Positions 10,106 to 21,346 of a stretch of DNA of 64,000 nt are shown here, piece by piece. Under the pieces are notes generated by a model. That model did no database searches, was not told the origin of the DNA, and saw only the letters and a list, made by a program, of their open reading frames with translations. The stretch is from Stappia sp. MMSF_3263 (GTDB taxonomy: Bacteria > Pseudomonadota > Alphaproteobacteria > Rhizobiales > Stappiaceae): NCBI RefSeq assembly GCF_030733745.1, contig NZ_JASHIK010000004.1, positions 186,001 to 250,000 on the forward strand, written 5' to 3'. Position numbers and translations under genes: made by a program. Every line of letters starts with the position of its first letter. Position 1 is the stretch's first letter.

Positions 10106-11191
10106 CTTTTGCCGGCACACATCCGTCAGATTGCCAACCGCCTAACCAACCCGCGCGATTCGAGTGTTGCGAAGGATAAAAGGCTTGGCAGAGATATTTC
10201 TGTTTTTACAATGACTTAAAGTGATGTTGTTGAGCGTTCTTCGGATCGCGGTCGCTTTGCAGGCTGTCAAGATTGAAGCTGATAATTTTTTTTTAGTGCA
10301 CAGCAAATTGGGTTTCCGACTGCTCGCCAGGGCAAAAACACGTTGAGTCAAAACGCGTTCTTTTTTGCTTTCCCGGCGTCACCTTCGGTTGGCCGGTGCC
10401 GGCCCGCCCGGTGCGTTGTCGAATTGGCTCGAGACGCTGTTGCGGGCCTGATGGGCGCTGTGTATGGTTTGTCTATCGGGCACTCGCCCGGTCAAATCTT
10501 ACAAGAAACGCGACGGGGGCCTCTCGGAGAGCAATGATATATTTGCGTCTGAAATATACATTGAGCGAATGGCATTGTCTCTCCTTGCGAATGTTCGAAG
10601 ATGCTCGCTCTGGTGTGGCGTCTAGTCTGTAGTAAACCAACTGTCGCGTTAGAAAATCCCGAAATCGCAATGTTCTGGCTTGCTGATACTTTCGGCAGGG
10701 CGCTTTGTTTTTGTTCGCCGCCAGACGTCTGCGTGGGAATTGATGCCGAAAGGGACTTGCGGAGACAACCGGAAGTCATGTGTGGCGGAACCTGACGACA
10801 GGACGTCGCACCGCAGCAAAGACTGGAAAGAGGGGCTTGACGATGAGTGCTCAATCGACTTTCTGTGCCGCTCCGATGGAGCGGCCCTGCAGGGGGCCGG
10901 TAACCTGATTTCTGCGTGTCGCCGGCGAGCGTTCCCGACCGGTGGTTTCCTTGGATCACGCGTAACATCCGCGCCTGCCAGATAAGAGGGGCGCCCGTGC
11001 CGGAACCGGCGTGCGGCGCAGCTTGGACAGCTTGGCGCGAAACATGGCACCGGGGCGAGCATCGCTTTCTCCGGCAGGGATACGTCGCGCTTGCGACAAC
11101 CGAAAACAAGCCGATTGCGGCGAAAACAGACAAAGATCAACGGGCTCTGCGGCGGCGGAGCATCCCGTTGGCGATATTTGGAGGCGTTACC
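10106..11191. other. Long non-coding region upstream of dnaA
   Basis: About 1.1 kb with no credible gene. The first 600 bases are clearly more AT-rich than the flanks, including an A/T stretch at about 10281-10294. The short open frames on both strands show no recognisable protein or sensible start site. I looked for DnaA boxes (TTATNCACA and complement) and found only poor matches such as TGTGTATGG near 10460, so I do not call an origin. It may hold the dnaA promoter and a long leader or an uncharacterised small RNA. Confidence 0.6.
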
Positions 11192-12667
11192 ATGAACTTG
11201 CAGGAACTGCCGGCATCCGAAGCCGCAGGGATCGATCATTGGACACGCGTGAAGAAGCGCCTGCGCGCGGAGCTGGGCGAGGACGTCTTCTCAAGCTGGT
11301 TCGCACGGGTGGATCTTGAGGATCATTCGGACGGCACGGTTCGCCTGTCGGTCCCCACGCGCTTTCTCAAGCAGTGGATTCAGTCGCACTATCGCGAGCG
11401 CCTCATGGGGCTTTGGAAGCACGAGTGCGAGGATGTCCATCGCATCGAGCTGACCGTGCGCGGCGCGGTCCGGGCCCGTCCGGCGGCAGTCGCAGCAGCG
11501 CGCGCGCTTCCCTCCTCTCCGCGTTCCGCCCAGCCGGTCAAGGTGGTCGACAACACGTTCGGCGGCGGCAACGGAGGGGCGGCAAGCGTGGGCTCGGCGT
11601 CACCGGCCGCATCGCGTGGGGGCACCGACAGCCTCGAGGGCGCCGCGCTCGACCCGAAATACACGTTCGATTCCTTCGTCGAGGGCGAGTCCAACGCGCT
11701 CGCACTGGCCGCCGCCCGGCAGGTCGCGACGGCGGCCTCCGTCACTTTCAACCCGCTCTACATCCACGCCTCCGTCGGGCTTGGAAAGACCCATCTGATG
11801 CAGGCGGTGGCCTCGGCCGCGCGGGCGAGCGGCAAGCGGGTCCTGTACCTGACGGCCGAGCATTTCATGTATCGTTTCGTGGCGGCGCTGAAGGCGCAGT
11901 CGGCGCTTGCCTTCAAGGACACGCTCCGGACCATCGACCTGCTGTTGATCGACGACATGCAGTTCCTTCACGGCAAGCAGGTCCAGCAGGAATTCTGCCA
12001 CACGCTCAATGCGCTGATCGACGGCGCACGGCAGGTGGTGGTTGCCGCCGACCGGCCGCCGGCGGATCTGGAGACGCTCGACGACCGCATGCGCTCGCGC
12101 CTTGCCGGCGGGCTTGTCGTTGCCATTTCCGAGCCGGACTTCGGCCTGCGTCGGGCAATCCTGAGCGGCCGGATCGAAACCGTGCGCCGGGCGCATCCGA
12201 GTTTCTCGATCCCCGAGGGCGTGCTGGACTATGTTGCGCGGCATGTCGGCAATTCCGGTCGCGACCTGGAAGGGGCGCTCAACCGGTTGATCGCCCACAA
12301 CCAGCTGACCAACCATCCGGTGACGCAGGAAATGGCCGAAGCCACCCTGCGGGACCTGGTTCGCAACACCGAGCCGCGGCGGGTCAAGATCGAAGAGATC
12401 CAGCGCATCGTCTCCAAGCACTACAATGTCTCCAAGGCGGATCTGCTGTCCGCCCGGCGCACGCGCACGATCGTGCGTCCGCGCCAGATTGCTATGTATC
12501 TGGCCAAGATGATGACGCCACGCTCGCTGCCGGAGATCGGCCGCCGGTTTGGCAATCGCGACCACACCACGGTTCTTCATGCGGTGCGCAAGATCGAGGA
12601 TCTGGCCCGCTCTGACACGGCTCTTGCCCAGGAGCTGGACCTGCTGAGGCGGATGCTTGACGCCTGA
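11192..12667 (+). CDS. dnaA: Chromosomal replication initiator protein DnaA
   Basis: AAA+ initiator that binds DnaA boxes and opens the origin. ATG 11192 is chosen because GGAG sits 8 bases upstream and the product (491 residues) then starts at domain I ([21 protein letters not shown]). An open frame extends to 10916 but has no domain sequence. A low-complexity linker (about 95-150) precedes the AAA+ domain, whose Walker A is VGLGKTHLM (about residue 195) and Walker [10 protein letters not shown]. Domain IV has the DNA-binding signature [11 protein letters not shown] and [12 protein letters not shown]. dnaN follows after 229 bases containing a strong hairpin. Confidence 0.97.
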   Translation: MNLQELPASEAAGIDHWTRVKKRLRAELGEDVFSSWFARVDLEDHSDGTVRLSVPTRFLKQWIQSHYRERLMGLWKHECEDVHRIELTVRGAVRARPAAVAAARALPSSPRSAQPVKVVDNTFGGGNGGAASVGSASPAASRGGTDSLEGAALDPKYTFDSFVEGESNALALAAARQVATAASVTFNPLYIHASVGLGKTHLMQAVASAARASGKRVLYLTAEHFMYRFVAALKAQSALAFKDTLRTIDLLLIDDMQFLHGKQVQQEFCHTLNALIDGARQVVVAADRPPADLETLDDRMRSRLAGGLVVAISEPDFGLRRAILSGRIETVRRAHPSFSIPEGVLDYVARHVGNSGRDLEGALNRLIAHNQLTNHPVTQEMAEATLRDLVRNTEPRRVKIEEIQRIVSKHYNVSKADLLSARRTRTIVRPRQIAMYLAKMMTPRSLPEIGRRFGNRDHTTVLHAVRKIEDLARSDTALAQELDLLRRMLDA

Positions 12668-12696
12668 CGAGGCCCGGTTTCGGTGACGTCCGGTTT

Positions 12697-12728
12697 GCAG
12701 TGGCGCGAGCACGTGTTCGCGCCACTGC
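12697..12728. repeat. Perfect 12-bp inverted repeat between dnaA and dnaN
   Basis: GCAGTGGCGCGA (12697-12708) and TCGCGCCACTGC (12717-12728) flank an 8-base loop that includes CACGTG. It begins 30 bases after the dnaA stop and has no T run. It could stop or slow transcription, act as an mRNA processing site, or be a protein-binding palindrome. Confidence 0.75.
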
Positions 12729-12896
12729 CTTGCCGGCTTGTCCCCCGCCCGCCGGCGTCGCTTGCACGGATTGCTACCGACCTCCAGAGGCTTGCATTTC
12801 GCAGCGCAACGGGGCAGTGTCGACGCCCATTTGACCGTTGCGGCTTCCGCGCGGACGACCTCTCGACACCCACGCTTTTCGACAACGGACGACGCA

Positions 12897-14015
12897 ATGA
12901 AAGTGACACTCGAGCGGACTGATCTTCTGAAGTCCCTGACCCATGTTCATCGTGTCGTCGAACGCCGCAACACCATTCCGATCCTGTCGAATGTGCTGCT
13001 GCGGTGTGAGGACGGCCAACTGCTCCTCAAGGCAACGGATCTCGATCTGGAAATCTCGGAGCGCATCACGGCGCTGGTCGAGCAGCCGGGCGCGACGACG
13101 GTGCCTGCGCATATGATCTACGACATCGTGCGCAAGCTGCCGGAGGGTGCCCAGGTGGCGCTTGAGACCTCCCCGGACAACGCGACGCTGGAAATTCGGG
13201 CGGGCCGCTCGCGCTTTGCCCTGCAGATGCTGCCGGAAGCCGACTTTCCGGATATCACTGCAGGCGAATTCACTCACTCCTTCACGCTCGCTTCCCGCGA
13301 TCTGCGCACGATCATCGATGCGACCCAGTTCGCCATCTCCACCGAGGAGACGCGCTACTACCTGAACGGCATCTATGTGCACGCGGTGGCGGCCGAGGCC
13401 GGCGAGCGGCTGCGCGGTGTCGCGACCGACGGGCATCGCCTGGCGCGGGCGGAGATCCCGGCGCCTGCCGGTGCGACCGGCATGCCGGGCATCATCGTGC
13501 CGCGCAAGACGGTAGGCGAGATCCAGAAGCTTCTGGAGGCGCCGGATGCTGAGGCGCTGATCGAGATTTCCGAGACCAAGATCCGCATCACCACCGGGGA
13601 TGTCGTGCTGACGTCGAAGCTGATCGACGGCACCTTCCCCGACTACGGCCGGGTCATCCCGCAGAACAACGACAAGGAAATGCTTGTCGAGCGGGACGAG
13701 TTCAAGGCCGCGGTCGATCGTGTCTCGACGATCTCCTCGGAGCGCGGCCGGGCGGTGAAACTTGCCATCTCGGAAGGACGGATGATCCTCACGGTCGTCA
13801 ATCCGGACAGCGGCTCGGCCACCGAGGAACTGGCCATCGACTATGACAGCGATCCGCTCGAGATCGGGTTCAATTCGCGTTACCTGCTTGAGATCGCCGG
13901 ACAGCTTCGCGGTGATACTGCCTCCTTCCGTTTTGCCGATGCCGGCGCGCCGACGCTGATCCAGGACAAGGGCGTGGAAGACGCGCTCTATGTCCTGATG
14001 CCGATGCGCGTCTAG
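12897..14015 (+). CDS. dnaN: DNA polymerase III subunit beta (sliding clamp)
   Basis: Ring-shaped processivity clamp of the replicative polymerase and docking site for other DNA enzymes. ATG 12897 gives 372 residues starting MKVTLERTDLLKSLTHVHRVVERRNTIPILSN, the standard DnaN opening. The conserved segments RGVATDGHRLARAE and the C-terminal ending DALYVLMPMRV are present. The frame is open further upstream to 12738 but without conserved sequence. It lies between dnaA and recF in the classic order. Confidence 0.97.
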   Translation: MKVTLERTDLLKSLTHVHRVVERRNTIPILSNVLLRCEDGQLLLKATDLDLEISERITALVEQPGATTVPAHMIYDIVRKLPEGAQVALETSPDNATLEIRAGRSRFALQMLPEADFPDITAGEFTHSFTLASRDLRTIIDATQFAISTEETRYYLNGIYVHAVAAEAGERLRGVATDGHRLARAEIPAPAGATGMPGIIVPRKTVGEIQKLLEAPDAEALIEISETKIRITTGDVVLTSKLIDGTFPDYGRVIPQNNDKEMLVERDEFKAAVDRVSTISSERGRAVKLAISEGRMILTVVNPDSGSATEELAIDYDSDPLEIGFNSRYLLEIAGQLRGDTASFRFADAGAPTLIQDKGVEDALYVLMPMRV

Positions 14016-14103
14016 GCGTCAAACGCCTTCCGGGACCGCCTTGCAGGCGGTCTCGCCCCACGGATACCCGCGGCAGGGACACACGGTTCAAGGTGGATGC
14101 GGA

Positions 14104-15243
14104 ATGGGCGAACCGATCCAGGTTGCTCTCCGCAGCCTCAGCCTGACAGATTTCCGAAACTACACGCAGGTGTCCGTCTCGCTCGGCGCGCGCCTTGTCG
14201 CGCTGGTCGGCGACAACGGGGCCGGCAAGACGAACCTGCTGGAGGCGGTTTCCCAGCTGACGGCTGGGCGCGGCCTGCGTCGGGCGCAACTCGATGACAT
14301 TCGCCGCAAGGATGCGGATACCGGTTGGTCCGTCGCGGCACGGCTGGACGGGCCGTTCGGGGAGACGCGGATCGGTGTGGGGCATGCGCCGGGGGCGCCT
14401 GGCCGCCGGATCCGGATCGACGGCGCCGATGCCAGGTCGTCCGAGCAATTGCTGGAACACATGCGGGTCCTGTGGCTGTTGCCGGCCATGGACGGGCTGT
14501 TCACCGGCCCTGCCGGCGATCGCAGGCGGTTTCTGGACCGATTGGTGCTTGCCGTCGACCCGGGCCACGGACGCCGTGTCGCGGATCTGGAAAAGACGCT
14601 GCGGGCGCGCAACCGGGTGCTCGACGAGGGTGGTACGCCGGCATTTCTGGATGCGGTCGAGGCGCAGCTCGCCCCGCTGGCGGTTGCGGTGAGTTGCGCG
14701 CGCAAGGAGACGGTTGCCCTCCTGCAGGCGAGAATCCGGGCGCAGGACGATCTCGGCCTGCCGTTTCCCCGTGCCGGTATCGCCCTTGTCGGTGACTTCG
14801 AGGCAGAGGCCGACGGGCAATCTGCCTCGGAGCTGGAAGACTGGTACCGCGACCTGCTGGTTGCGATGCGCGGCCGGGACCGGGCGGCAGGGCGCACGCT
14901 GTCCGGCCCGCATCGCAGCGATCTGGAGGTGCGGCATCTTGCCAAGGACATGCCAGCCGCCCTGGCGTCGACGGGGGAGCAGAAGGCGCTTCTGATCGGC
15001 CTCGTCCTGGCCCATGCGGAGGTTACGGCGGTGACCGCCGGAATGACACCGGTCCTGCTTCTCGACGAGGTGGCGGCCCATCTAGATCCCGGCCGTCGCA
15101 AGGCCTTGTTCGCCAGGCTTGCCGATCTCGGACTGCAGGTCCTGATGACGGGAACGGACGCCCGGCTTTTCGCGGATCTTCCGCCGGAAAGCCTCATCCT
15201 GAAGGTCGCAAGTTCGGGTATAAGTCCCTATATAGAGGGGTGA
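14104..15243 (+). CDS. recF: DNA replication and repair protein RecF
   Basis: SMC-like ATPase that helps load RecA at single-strand gaps and stalled forks. ATG 14104 gives 379 residues. Walker A is GDNGAGKTNLLEA (about residue 36), the ABC signature LSGPHRSDLEVRH is in the C-terminal third, and Walker B is PVLLLDEVAAHLD. The N-terminal SLSLTDFRNYTQVSVSL is typical. It follows dnaN by 88 bases in the conserved dnaA-dnaN-recF order. Confidence 0.95.
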   Translation: MGEPIQVALRSLSLTDFRNYTQVSVSLGARLVALVGDNGAGKTNLLEAVSQLTAGRGLRRAQLDDIRRKDADTGWSVAARLDGPFGETRIGVGHAPGAPGRRIRIDGADARSSEQLLEHMRVLWLLPAMDGLFTGPAGDRRRFLDRLVLAVDPGHGRRVADLEKTLRARNRVLDEGGTPAFLDAVEAQLAPLAVAVSCARKETVALLQARIRAQDDLGLPFPRAGIALVGDFEAEADGQSASELEDWYRDLLVAMRGRDRAAGRTLSGPHRSDLEVRHLAKDMPAALASTGEQKALLIGLVLAHAEVTAVTAGMTPVLLLDEVAAHLDPGRRKALFARLADLGLQVLMTGTDARLFADLPPESLILKVASSGISPYIEG

Positions 15244-15284
15244 GCTGAAAGCTCCCCACCGTTCAGTTCGGGAAACGTCTCTCA

Positions 15285-15902
15285 ATGGAAGTCTCCGCGC
15301 TTGTCGTGTTCGCCGCTGCCTTGTTCGTGGCGGCGGCAATTCCCGGTCCGGGCATCGCCGCGATTGTTGCCCGTGTGCTGGCGCGCGGTCGTGAAGGCGC
15401 CGCCGCCTTCTGCTTCGGCATCGCGCTCGGCGACGTCATCTGGCTCGGGTTCGCGGTTGCCGGCCTTGCCGTTCTGGCAAAGACGTTTGGCGCCGTATTC
15501 CTCATGATCAAGTATCTGGGTGCGGCCTATCTCGCCTACCTTGCCTGGAAGATGTGGACCGCTCCCGCCGATGCAGGGATGGCGAAGGTTCGCGTGTCGC
15601 GGCAGGAGAGCCCTTTCCGTCTCGCGCTCACCGGACTGGCGCTGACGCTCGGCAATCCCAAGACGATGGTCTTCTACCTGGCGCTCCTGCCAAACATCAT
15701 CGCCCTCGAAACGGTCACGGTGCTCGGCTATCTTGAGCTTTCGCTCGTGACCCTGGTGGTGCTGGCGGTGGTGCTCGGCGGCTACTGTCTGCTCGCCGAG
15801 CGTGCGCGGGTGATGATCACCAGCCCGGGTTCGGTGCGGCTTCTCAACAGGGTTGCAGGCTCGGTGATGGCCGGTGCCGCTGTCGCGGTGGCGACGCGGT
15901 AG
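15285..15902 (+). CDS. LysE/RhtB family amino acid exporter
   Basis: Inner-membrane exporter of 205 residues with about six hydrophobic segments. The N-terminal PGPGIAAIVARVLARGREGA is the LysE/RhtB signature, and LGNPKTMVFYLALLP is the second conserved motif. Exported substrates in the family are basic, neutral or homoserine-type amino acids; which applies here is not evident. It sits between recF and gyrB, 41 bases after recF and 215 bases before gyrB, interrupting an otherwise standard replication cluster. Confidence 0.9.
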   Translation: MEVSALVVFAAALFVAAAIPGPGIAAIVARVLARGREGAAAFCFGIALGDVIWLGFAVAGLAVLAKTFGAVFLMIKYLGAAYLAYLAWKMWTAPADAGMAKVRVSRQESPFRLALTGLALTLGNPKTMVFYLALLPNIIALETVTVLGYLELSLVTLVVLAVVLGGYCLLAERARVMITSPGSVRLLNRVAGSVMAGAAVAVATR

Positions 15903-16052
15903 TCGTCGCATCGTAGTCGGGGCGTGGTGGCTCGTTGATATTGCAAGGAAAACTTGCGGCCTTCGGCGGCATGACAAGAACGACGCAACGCGGCGGGTCC
16001 GATCCGGTTTTTTGCCCCGGTTTGGCTTGAGGAAACGGCGCCCGCGGCTTGG

Positions 16053-16080
16053 TTGAACCCATGCTTCAACCCCGTATAAC
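16053..16080 (+). promoter_or_regulatory. Sigma-70-type promoter of gyrB
   Basis: TTGAAC (16053-16058), 16-base spacer, TATAAC (16075-16080). The predicted start lies about 30 bases upstream of the gyrB ATG at 16118, giving a short leader. Confidence 0.65.
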
Positions 16081-16087
16081 TGTCTGA

Positions 16088-18571
<2,484 letters not shown>

Positions 18572-18617
18572 TCGACGAACCCGGTCGCGGAAATCGCCGC
18601 GAACGGGGATTCTTTCT

Positions 18618-18646
18618 TTGACAAAGCCGGCCGCCCCCCCTATAGG
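18618..18646 (+). promoter_or_regulatory. Sigma-70-type promoter of the isolated rpsL
   Basis: A consensus TTGACA (18618-18623), 17-base spacer and TATAGG (18641-18646) lie just downstream of gyrB. The predicted start is about 35 bases before the rpsL ATG. This gives rpsL an independent strong promoter instead of read-through from an rpoC or str operon. Confidence 0.75.
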
Positions 18647-18688
18647 AAGCGGCCAAGACATTCCTCAAAAACAAGCTGCAAACCACCT

Positions 18689-19060
18689 ATGCCGACAATC
18701 AACCAGTTGGTTCGTCAGAACCGCAAGCCGACCGTCAAGAAGTCCAAGACCCCTGCGCTGGGCGGAAACCCGCAGAAGCGCGCCGTCTGCACGCGTGTCT
18801 ATACGACGACGCCGCGTAAGCCGAACTCGGCGCTTCGTAAGGTTGCCCGCGTGCGCATGACGAACGGCAATGAAGTCACGGCCTATATCCCGGGCGAAGG
18901 CCACAACCTGCAGGAGCACTCGGTCGTGCTCGTGCGTGGTGGCGGCCCGAACGATCTTCCCGGTGTGCGCTACCGCGTGATCCGCGGTGTGCTTGACACC
19001 CAGGGCGTCAAGGATCGTAAGAAGCGTCGTTCGCTCTACGGTTCGAAGCGTCCCAAGTAA
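18689..19060 (+). CDS. rpsL: Ribosomal protein S12, divergent and outside the str operon
   Basis: Small-subunit protein at the decoding centre, 123 residues, full length by comparison with the family. The core [18 protein letters not shown] and [19 protein letters not shown] make the assignment certain. Differences from the near-universal sequence stand out. Position 43 is Arg instead of Lys. The loop normally read RGGRVKDLPG is [10 protein letters not shown], so residues 86-88 are Gly-Pro-Asn instead of Arg-Val-Lys. Asp89, the methylthiolation site, is kept. Lys43 and Lys88 are classic streptomycin-resistance positions. The gene has its own promoter and terminator, no rpsG/fusA downstream and only a weak ribosome binding site, so it may be a second, specialised copy. 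Confidence 0.95.
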   Translation: MPTINQLVRQNRKPTVKKSKTPALGGNPQKRAVCTRVYTTTPRKPNSALRKVARVRMTNGNEVTAYIPGEGHNLQEHSVVLVRGGGPNDLPGVRYRVIRGVLDTQGVKDRKKRRSLYGSKRPK

Positions 19061-19111
19061 GATCTCGAGACGCCGGCCGCGACAAGCGCAGCCAGTGGAC
19101 GGATTTCCGAG

Positions 19112-19139
19112 ACCTCCCGAAGCCTTTTCGGGAGGTTTT
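19112..19139 (+). terminator. Rho-independent terminator of rpsL
   Basis: Perfect 10-bp stem ACCTCCCGAA / TTCGGGAGGT around a five-base loop, followed by TTTTC. It closes rpsL 51 bases after the stop codon and faces the convergent photolyase gene. Confidence 0.85.
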
Positions 19140-19173
19140 CGCGTTTGCGGCACCGTGATCCTGTAGCTGCCGC

Positions 19174-20715
19174 CTACAGGCAGCCCTTCTCAAGCCGGAC
19201 GAGAACGTCCTTCGCGTTGTCGAGACAGGCGGAGCGGGTCTGTTCCGGCATCCTCTCCCAGCTTCGATAGGCCTGGGTCAGGCGGGGATTGCGATGGAGC
19301 TTTTCCCTGTTACGCGCGAGAAAGTCCCAGTAGAGCGAATTGAACGGGCACGCGTCCGGTCCGGTCCGCTTCCTGACGTCATAGCGGCAATTGCCGCAAT
19401 AGTCCGACATCTTGTTGATGTAGTTGCCGCTTGCAGCATAGGGCTTTGACCCCAGAAGCCCGCCATCTGCGAACTGGCTCATGCCGAGCGTGTTGGGCAG
19501 TTCCACCCATTCGAACGCATCGGCATAGACCGCAAGGTACCATTCATGCACCTGGCGCGGTTCGATCCCCGCCAGAAGTGCGAAGTTCCCCGTCACCATC
19601 AGCCGCTGGATGTGATGCGCATAAGCCGTCTCGCGGGTCTGGGTCACCACCTCCCGGACACAGGCCATTTGGGTGTCGGCATTCCAGTAGAACGCGGGAA
19701 GTGGCCGCCTTGCGTTGAGGAAATTGTTTTCCTCGTAGCCCGGCATCTTCAGCCAGTAGATGCCGCGCACGTACTCGCGCCAGCCGATGATCTGGCGAAT
19801 GAAGCCCTCGGCGGAGTTGAGCGGCACCGTGCCCTCGCGCCACGCCGTCTCCGCTCGCCGGCACATGTCGAGCGGATCGAGCAGGCCGGCATTCAGGTAG
19901 GCGGAAAGCGCGGAGTGATACAGGAACCGTTCCCCACTCAGCATGGCGTCCTGATACGCCCCGAAACGGGGCAGGGCGCGTTCGATAAAAAGGTCGAGGG
20001 CTCGCTCCGCGTCCTGCCGCGTCACGGCAAGGTCGAACGGCTCGATCCGGCCAAATCGCTCAGGGAAAAGGCGCGCGACCATGCTGATGACGTCCTGCGT
20101 CGTCGCATCCGGTTCGACCTGCAAGGGGCGCGGCATGAACAGGTCACGATCAGCCGGCTTGCGGTTCTCCGCGTCGAGGTTCCAGCGGCCTCCGGCCGGT
20201 TCCCCCGCTTCCATCAGAAGCCCGGTCTTTCTGCGCATTTCGCGGTAGAAATACTCCATCCGGAACTGACGGCGCTCTCCGGCCCATTCCGAGAACTCGG
20301 CGCGGGAGCAGAGAAACCGGTTGTCGTCGACGATATCCACGCGGATGGGGAAACCGGTCTGCCAATGGCGCGCCATCTCCTGAACCCGCCACTCGCCCGG
20401 TTCGGTCAGGGCGACACGCGAGGCGTCGTGACGGGCCAGGGCGCGGCCGAGTTCTCCGGTGAAGGAACCGGTATTGTCCGGGTCGTCAAGCCGGACGTAA
20501 TCGACGTCCCAGCCGGCCTGCCGCAATGCCTCGGCATGATGACGCATGGCGGAGAAGAGGAACGCGAGCTTTTTTCTGTGATGGGCGGCATGGTTGGCTT
20601 CTTCTGCCACCTCGACCATCAGCACCCGGTCGCGCCGGCAGTCGGCATGCGCCAGAACCGACAGGTTCACACTGAGCTGATCGGCAAAAACGGGGACAAT
20701 CGTGGTTTCCGGCAT
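19174..20715 (-). CDS. phrB: Iron-sulfur bacterial cryptochrome/photolyase (PhrB-like)
   Basis: Flavoprotein of the FeS-BCP group, whose Agrobacterium member PhrB repairs (6-4) photoproducts in light. The 513-residue product starts at ATG 20715 (MPETTIVPVFADQLS), matching the length of characterised members; upstream codons to 20850 lack conserved sequence. The C-terminal catalytic domain has NFALLAGIEPRQVHEWY and LPNTLGMSQFADGGLLGSKPY. The three clustered cysteines DYCGNCRYDVRK...DACPF, plus an earlier Cys in MACVREVV, fit the four [4Fe-4S] ligands. Histidine in YAHHIQRLMVTGNF fits the repair-site His. It lies downstream of a GcrA-like mini-gene but behind that gene's terminator. Confidence 0.92.
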   Translation of the reverse strand: MPETTIVPVFADQLSVNLSVLAHADCRRDRVLMVEVAEEANHAAHHRKKLAFLFSAMRHHAEALRQAGWDVDYVRLDDPDNTGSFTGELGRALARHDASRVALTEPGEWRVQEMARHWQTGFPIRVDIVDDNRFLCSRAEFSEWAGERRQFRMEYFYREMRRKTGLLMEAGEPAGGRWNLDAENRKPADRDLFMPRPLQVEPDATTQDVISMVARLFPERFGRIEPFDLAVTRQDAERALDLFIERALPRFGAYQDAMLSGERFLYHSALSAYLNAGLLDPLDMCRRAETAWREGTVPLNSAEGFIRQIIGWREYVRGIYWLKMPGYEENNFLNARRPLPAFYWNADTQMACVREVVTQTRETAYAHHIQRLMVTGNFALLAGIEPRQVHEWYLAVYADAFEWVELPNTLGMSQFADGGLLGSKPYAASGNYINKMSDYCGNCRYDVRKRTGPDACPFNSLYWDFLARNREKLHRNPRLTQAYRSWERMPEQTRSACLDNAKDVLVRLEKGCL

Positions 20716-20805
20716 TGGCACCTGGTATCGAGCGGAGATCAGGTCGCACCCCGGTCGCGGGACGCCTGACATGCGATACGTGGGCGGCAAGTCGCCGGAT
20801 CCAAC

Positions 20806-20838
20806 AAAAAGGGCTGCCGGCGGTGTCGCGGGCAGCCC
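20806..20838 (-). terminator. Rho-independent terminator of the GcrA-like gene
   Basis: Read on the minus strand, GGGCTGCC and GGCAGCCC form an 8-bp stem (20811-20818 and 20831-20838), followed by five T residues (20806-20810). It starts 28 bases after the stop of the small gene and separates it from phrB. Confidence 0.8.
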
Positions 20839-20865
20839 TGGAAGCATCATGCGCCGAATACGGTA

Positions 20866-21081
20866 TCAGGCGGCGATGCGCTTTTGCTGGGCGCGGAAGG
20901 CGATCGGGGCATTCTCCCGGTTCCGGCGGCGCTCTTCCGGGGAGATGTAGACAAGGGCGTGGTGCTCGTCGCAATAGGATGTTCCGGCATCAACCCGGTT
21001 GCGGCACGGAAAGGTGTAGTTGCCGCCCGTGCCCTCGGCCCACTTGCACTGGCCGGAGCGTGGCAGACGAAGATCGATCAT
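20866..21081 (-). CDS. GcrA-like zinc-binding mini-protein
   Basis: Small 71-residue protein. Residues 12-50 (CKWAEGTGGNYTFPC...YCDEHHALVY) match the cysteine/histidine module at the C terminus of GcrA, the alphaproteobacterial cell-cycle regulator that binds sigma-70 and methylated promoters. The pattern is CxWxxG, FxC, YCxxH, then a V/A-Y pair. The N-terminal DNA-binding part of GcrA (about 45 residues with a helix-turn-helix) is absent. A good minus-strand promoter and a terminator flank it, so it is a single-gene transcript. It could be a free sigma-70-binding module or an unrelated zinc protein using the same fold. Confidence 0.7.
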   Translation of the reverse strand: MIDLRLPRSGQCKWAEGTGGNYTFPCRNRVDAGTSYCDEHHALVYISPEERRRNRENAPIAFRAQQKRIAA

Positions 21082-21235
21082 TGGTTCAGTCCTTTGGTTG
21101 AGGCGTTTGCCGACCGTGGCAAGGCCCCCGGGGTCTTCGCCGGAGCACCTGCAACCTGGACGGCGGTCGCGCGAACGCGTTCGCCAAAAAAGCCGGGCAA
21201 TCCCTGCAAGGCCCCGGCATTGAATTCAGCCCCGT

Positions 21236-21264
21236 AATATACTTGTCACAATCGCGGAGTCCAA
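21236..21264 (-). promoter_or_regulatory. Sigma-70-type promoter of the GcrA-like gene
   Basis: On the minus strand TTGGAC (21259-21264), 17-base spacer, TATATT (21236-21241). The predicted transcript starts near 21229, giving a leader of about 150 bases before the ATG at 21081. The leader holds no recognised structure. Confidence 0.6.
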
Positions 21265-21346
21265 GCGCGGTACGGGCATGGGAGCTATGCCGATACTGCA
21301 GTGCAGCAATCGCGCGGCAACTCCGGCGGCGGGAGAACGCCAGGCG

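Noticed and set aside
10106-11191. Chromosomal origin at dnaA
   Set aside because: No cluster of DnaA boxes could be read on either strand; only weak partial matches. Origins in this group usually lie near hemE, which is not in the window.
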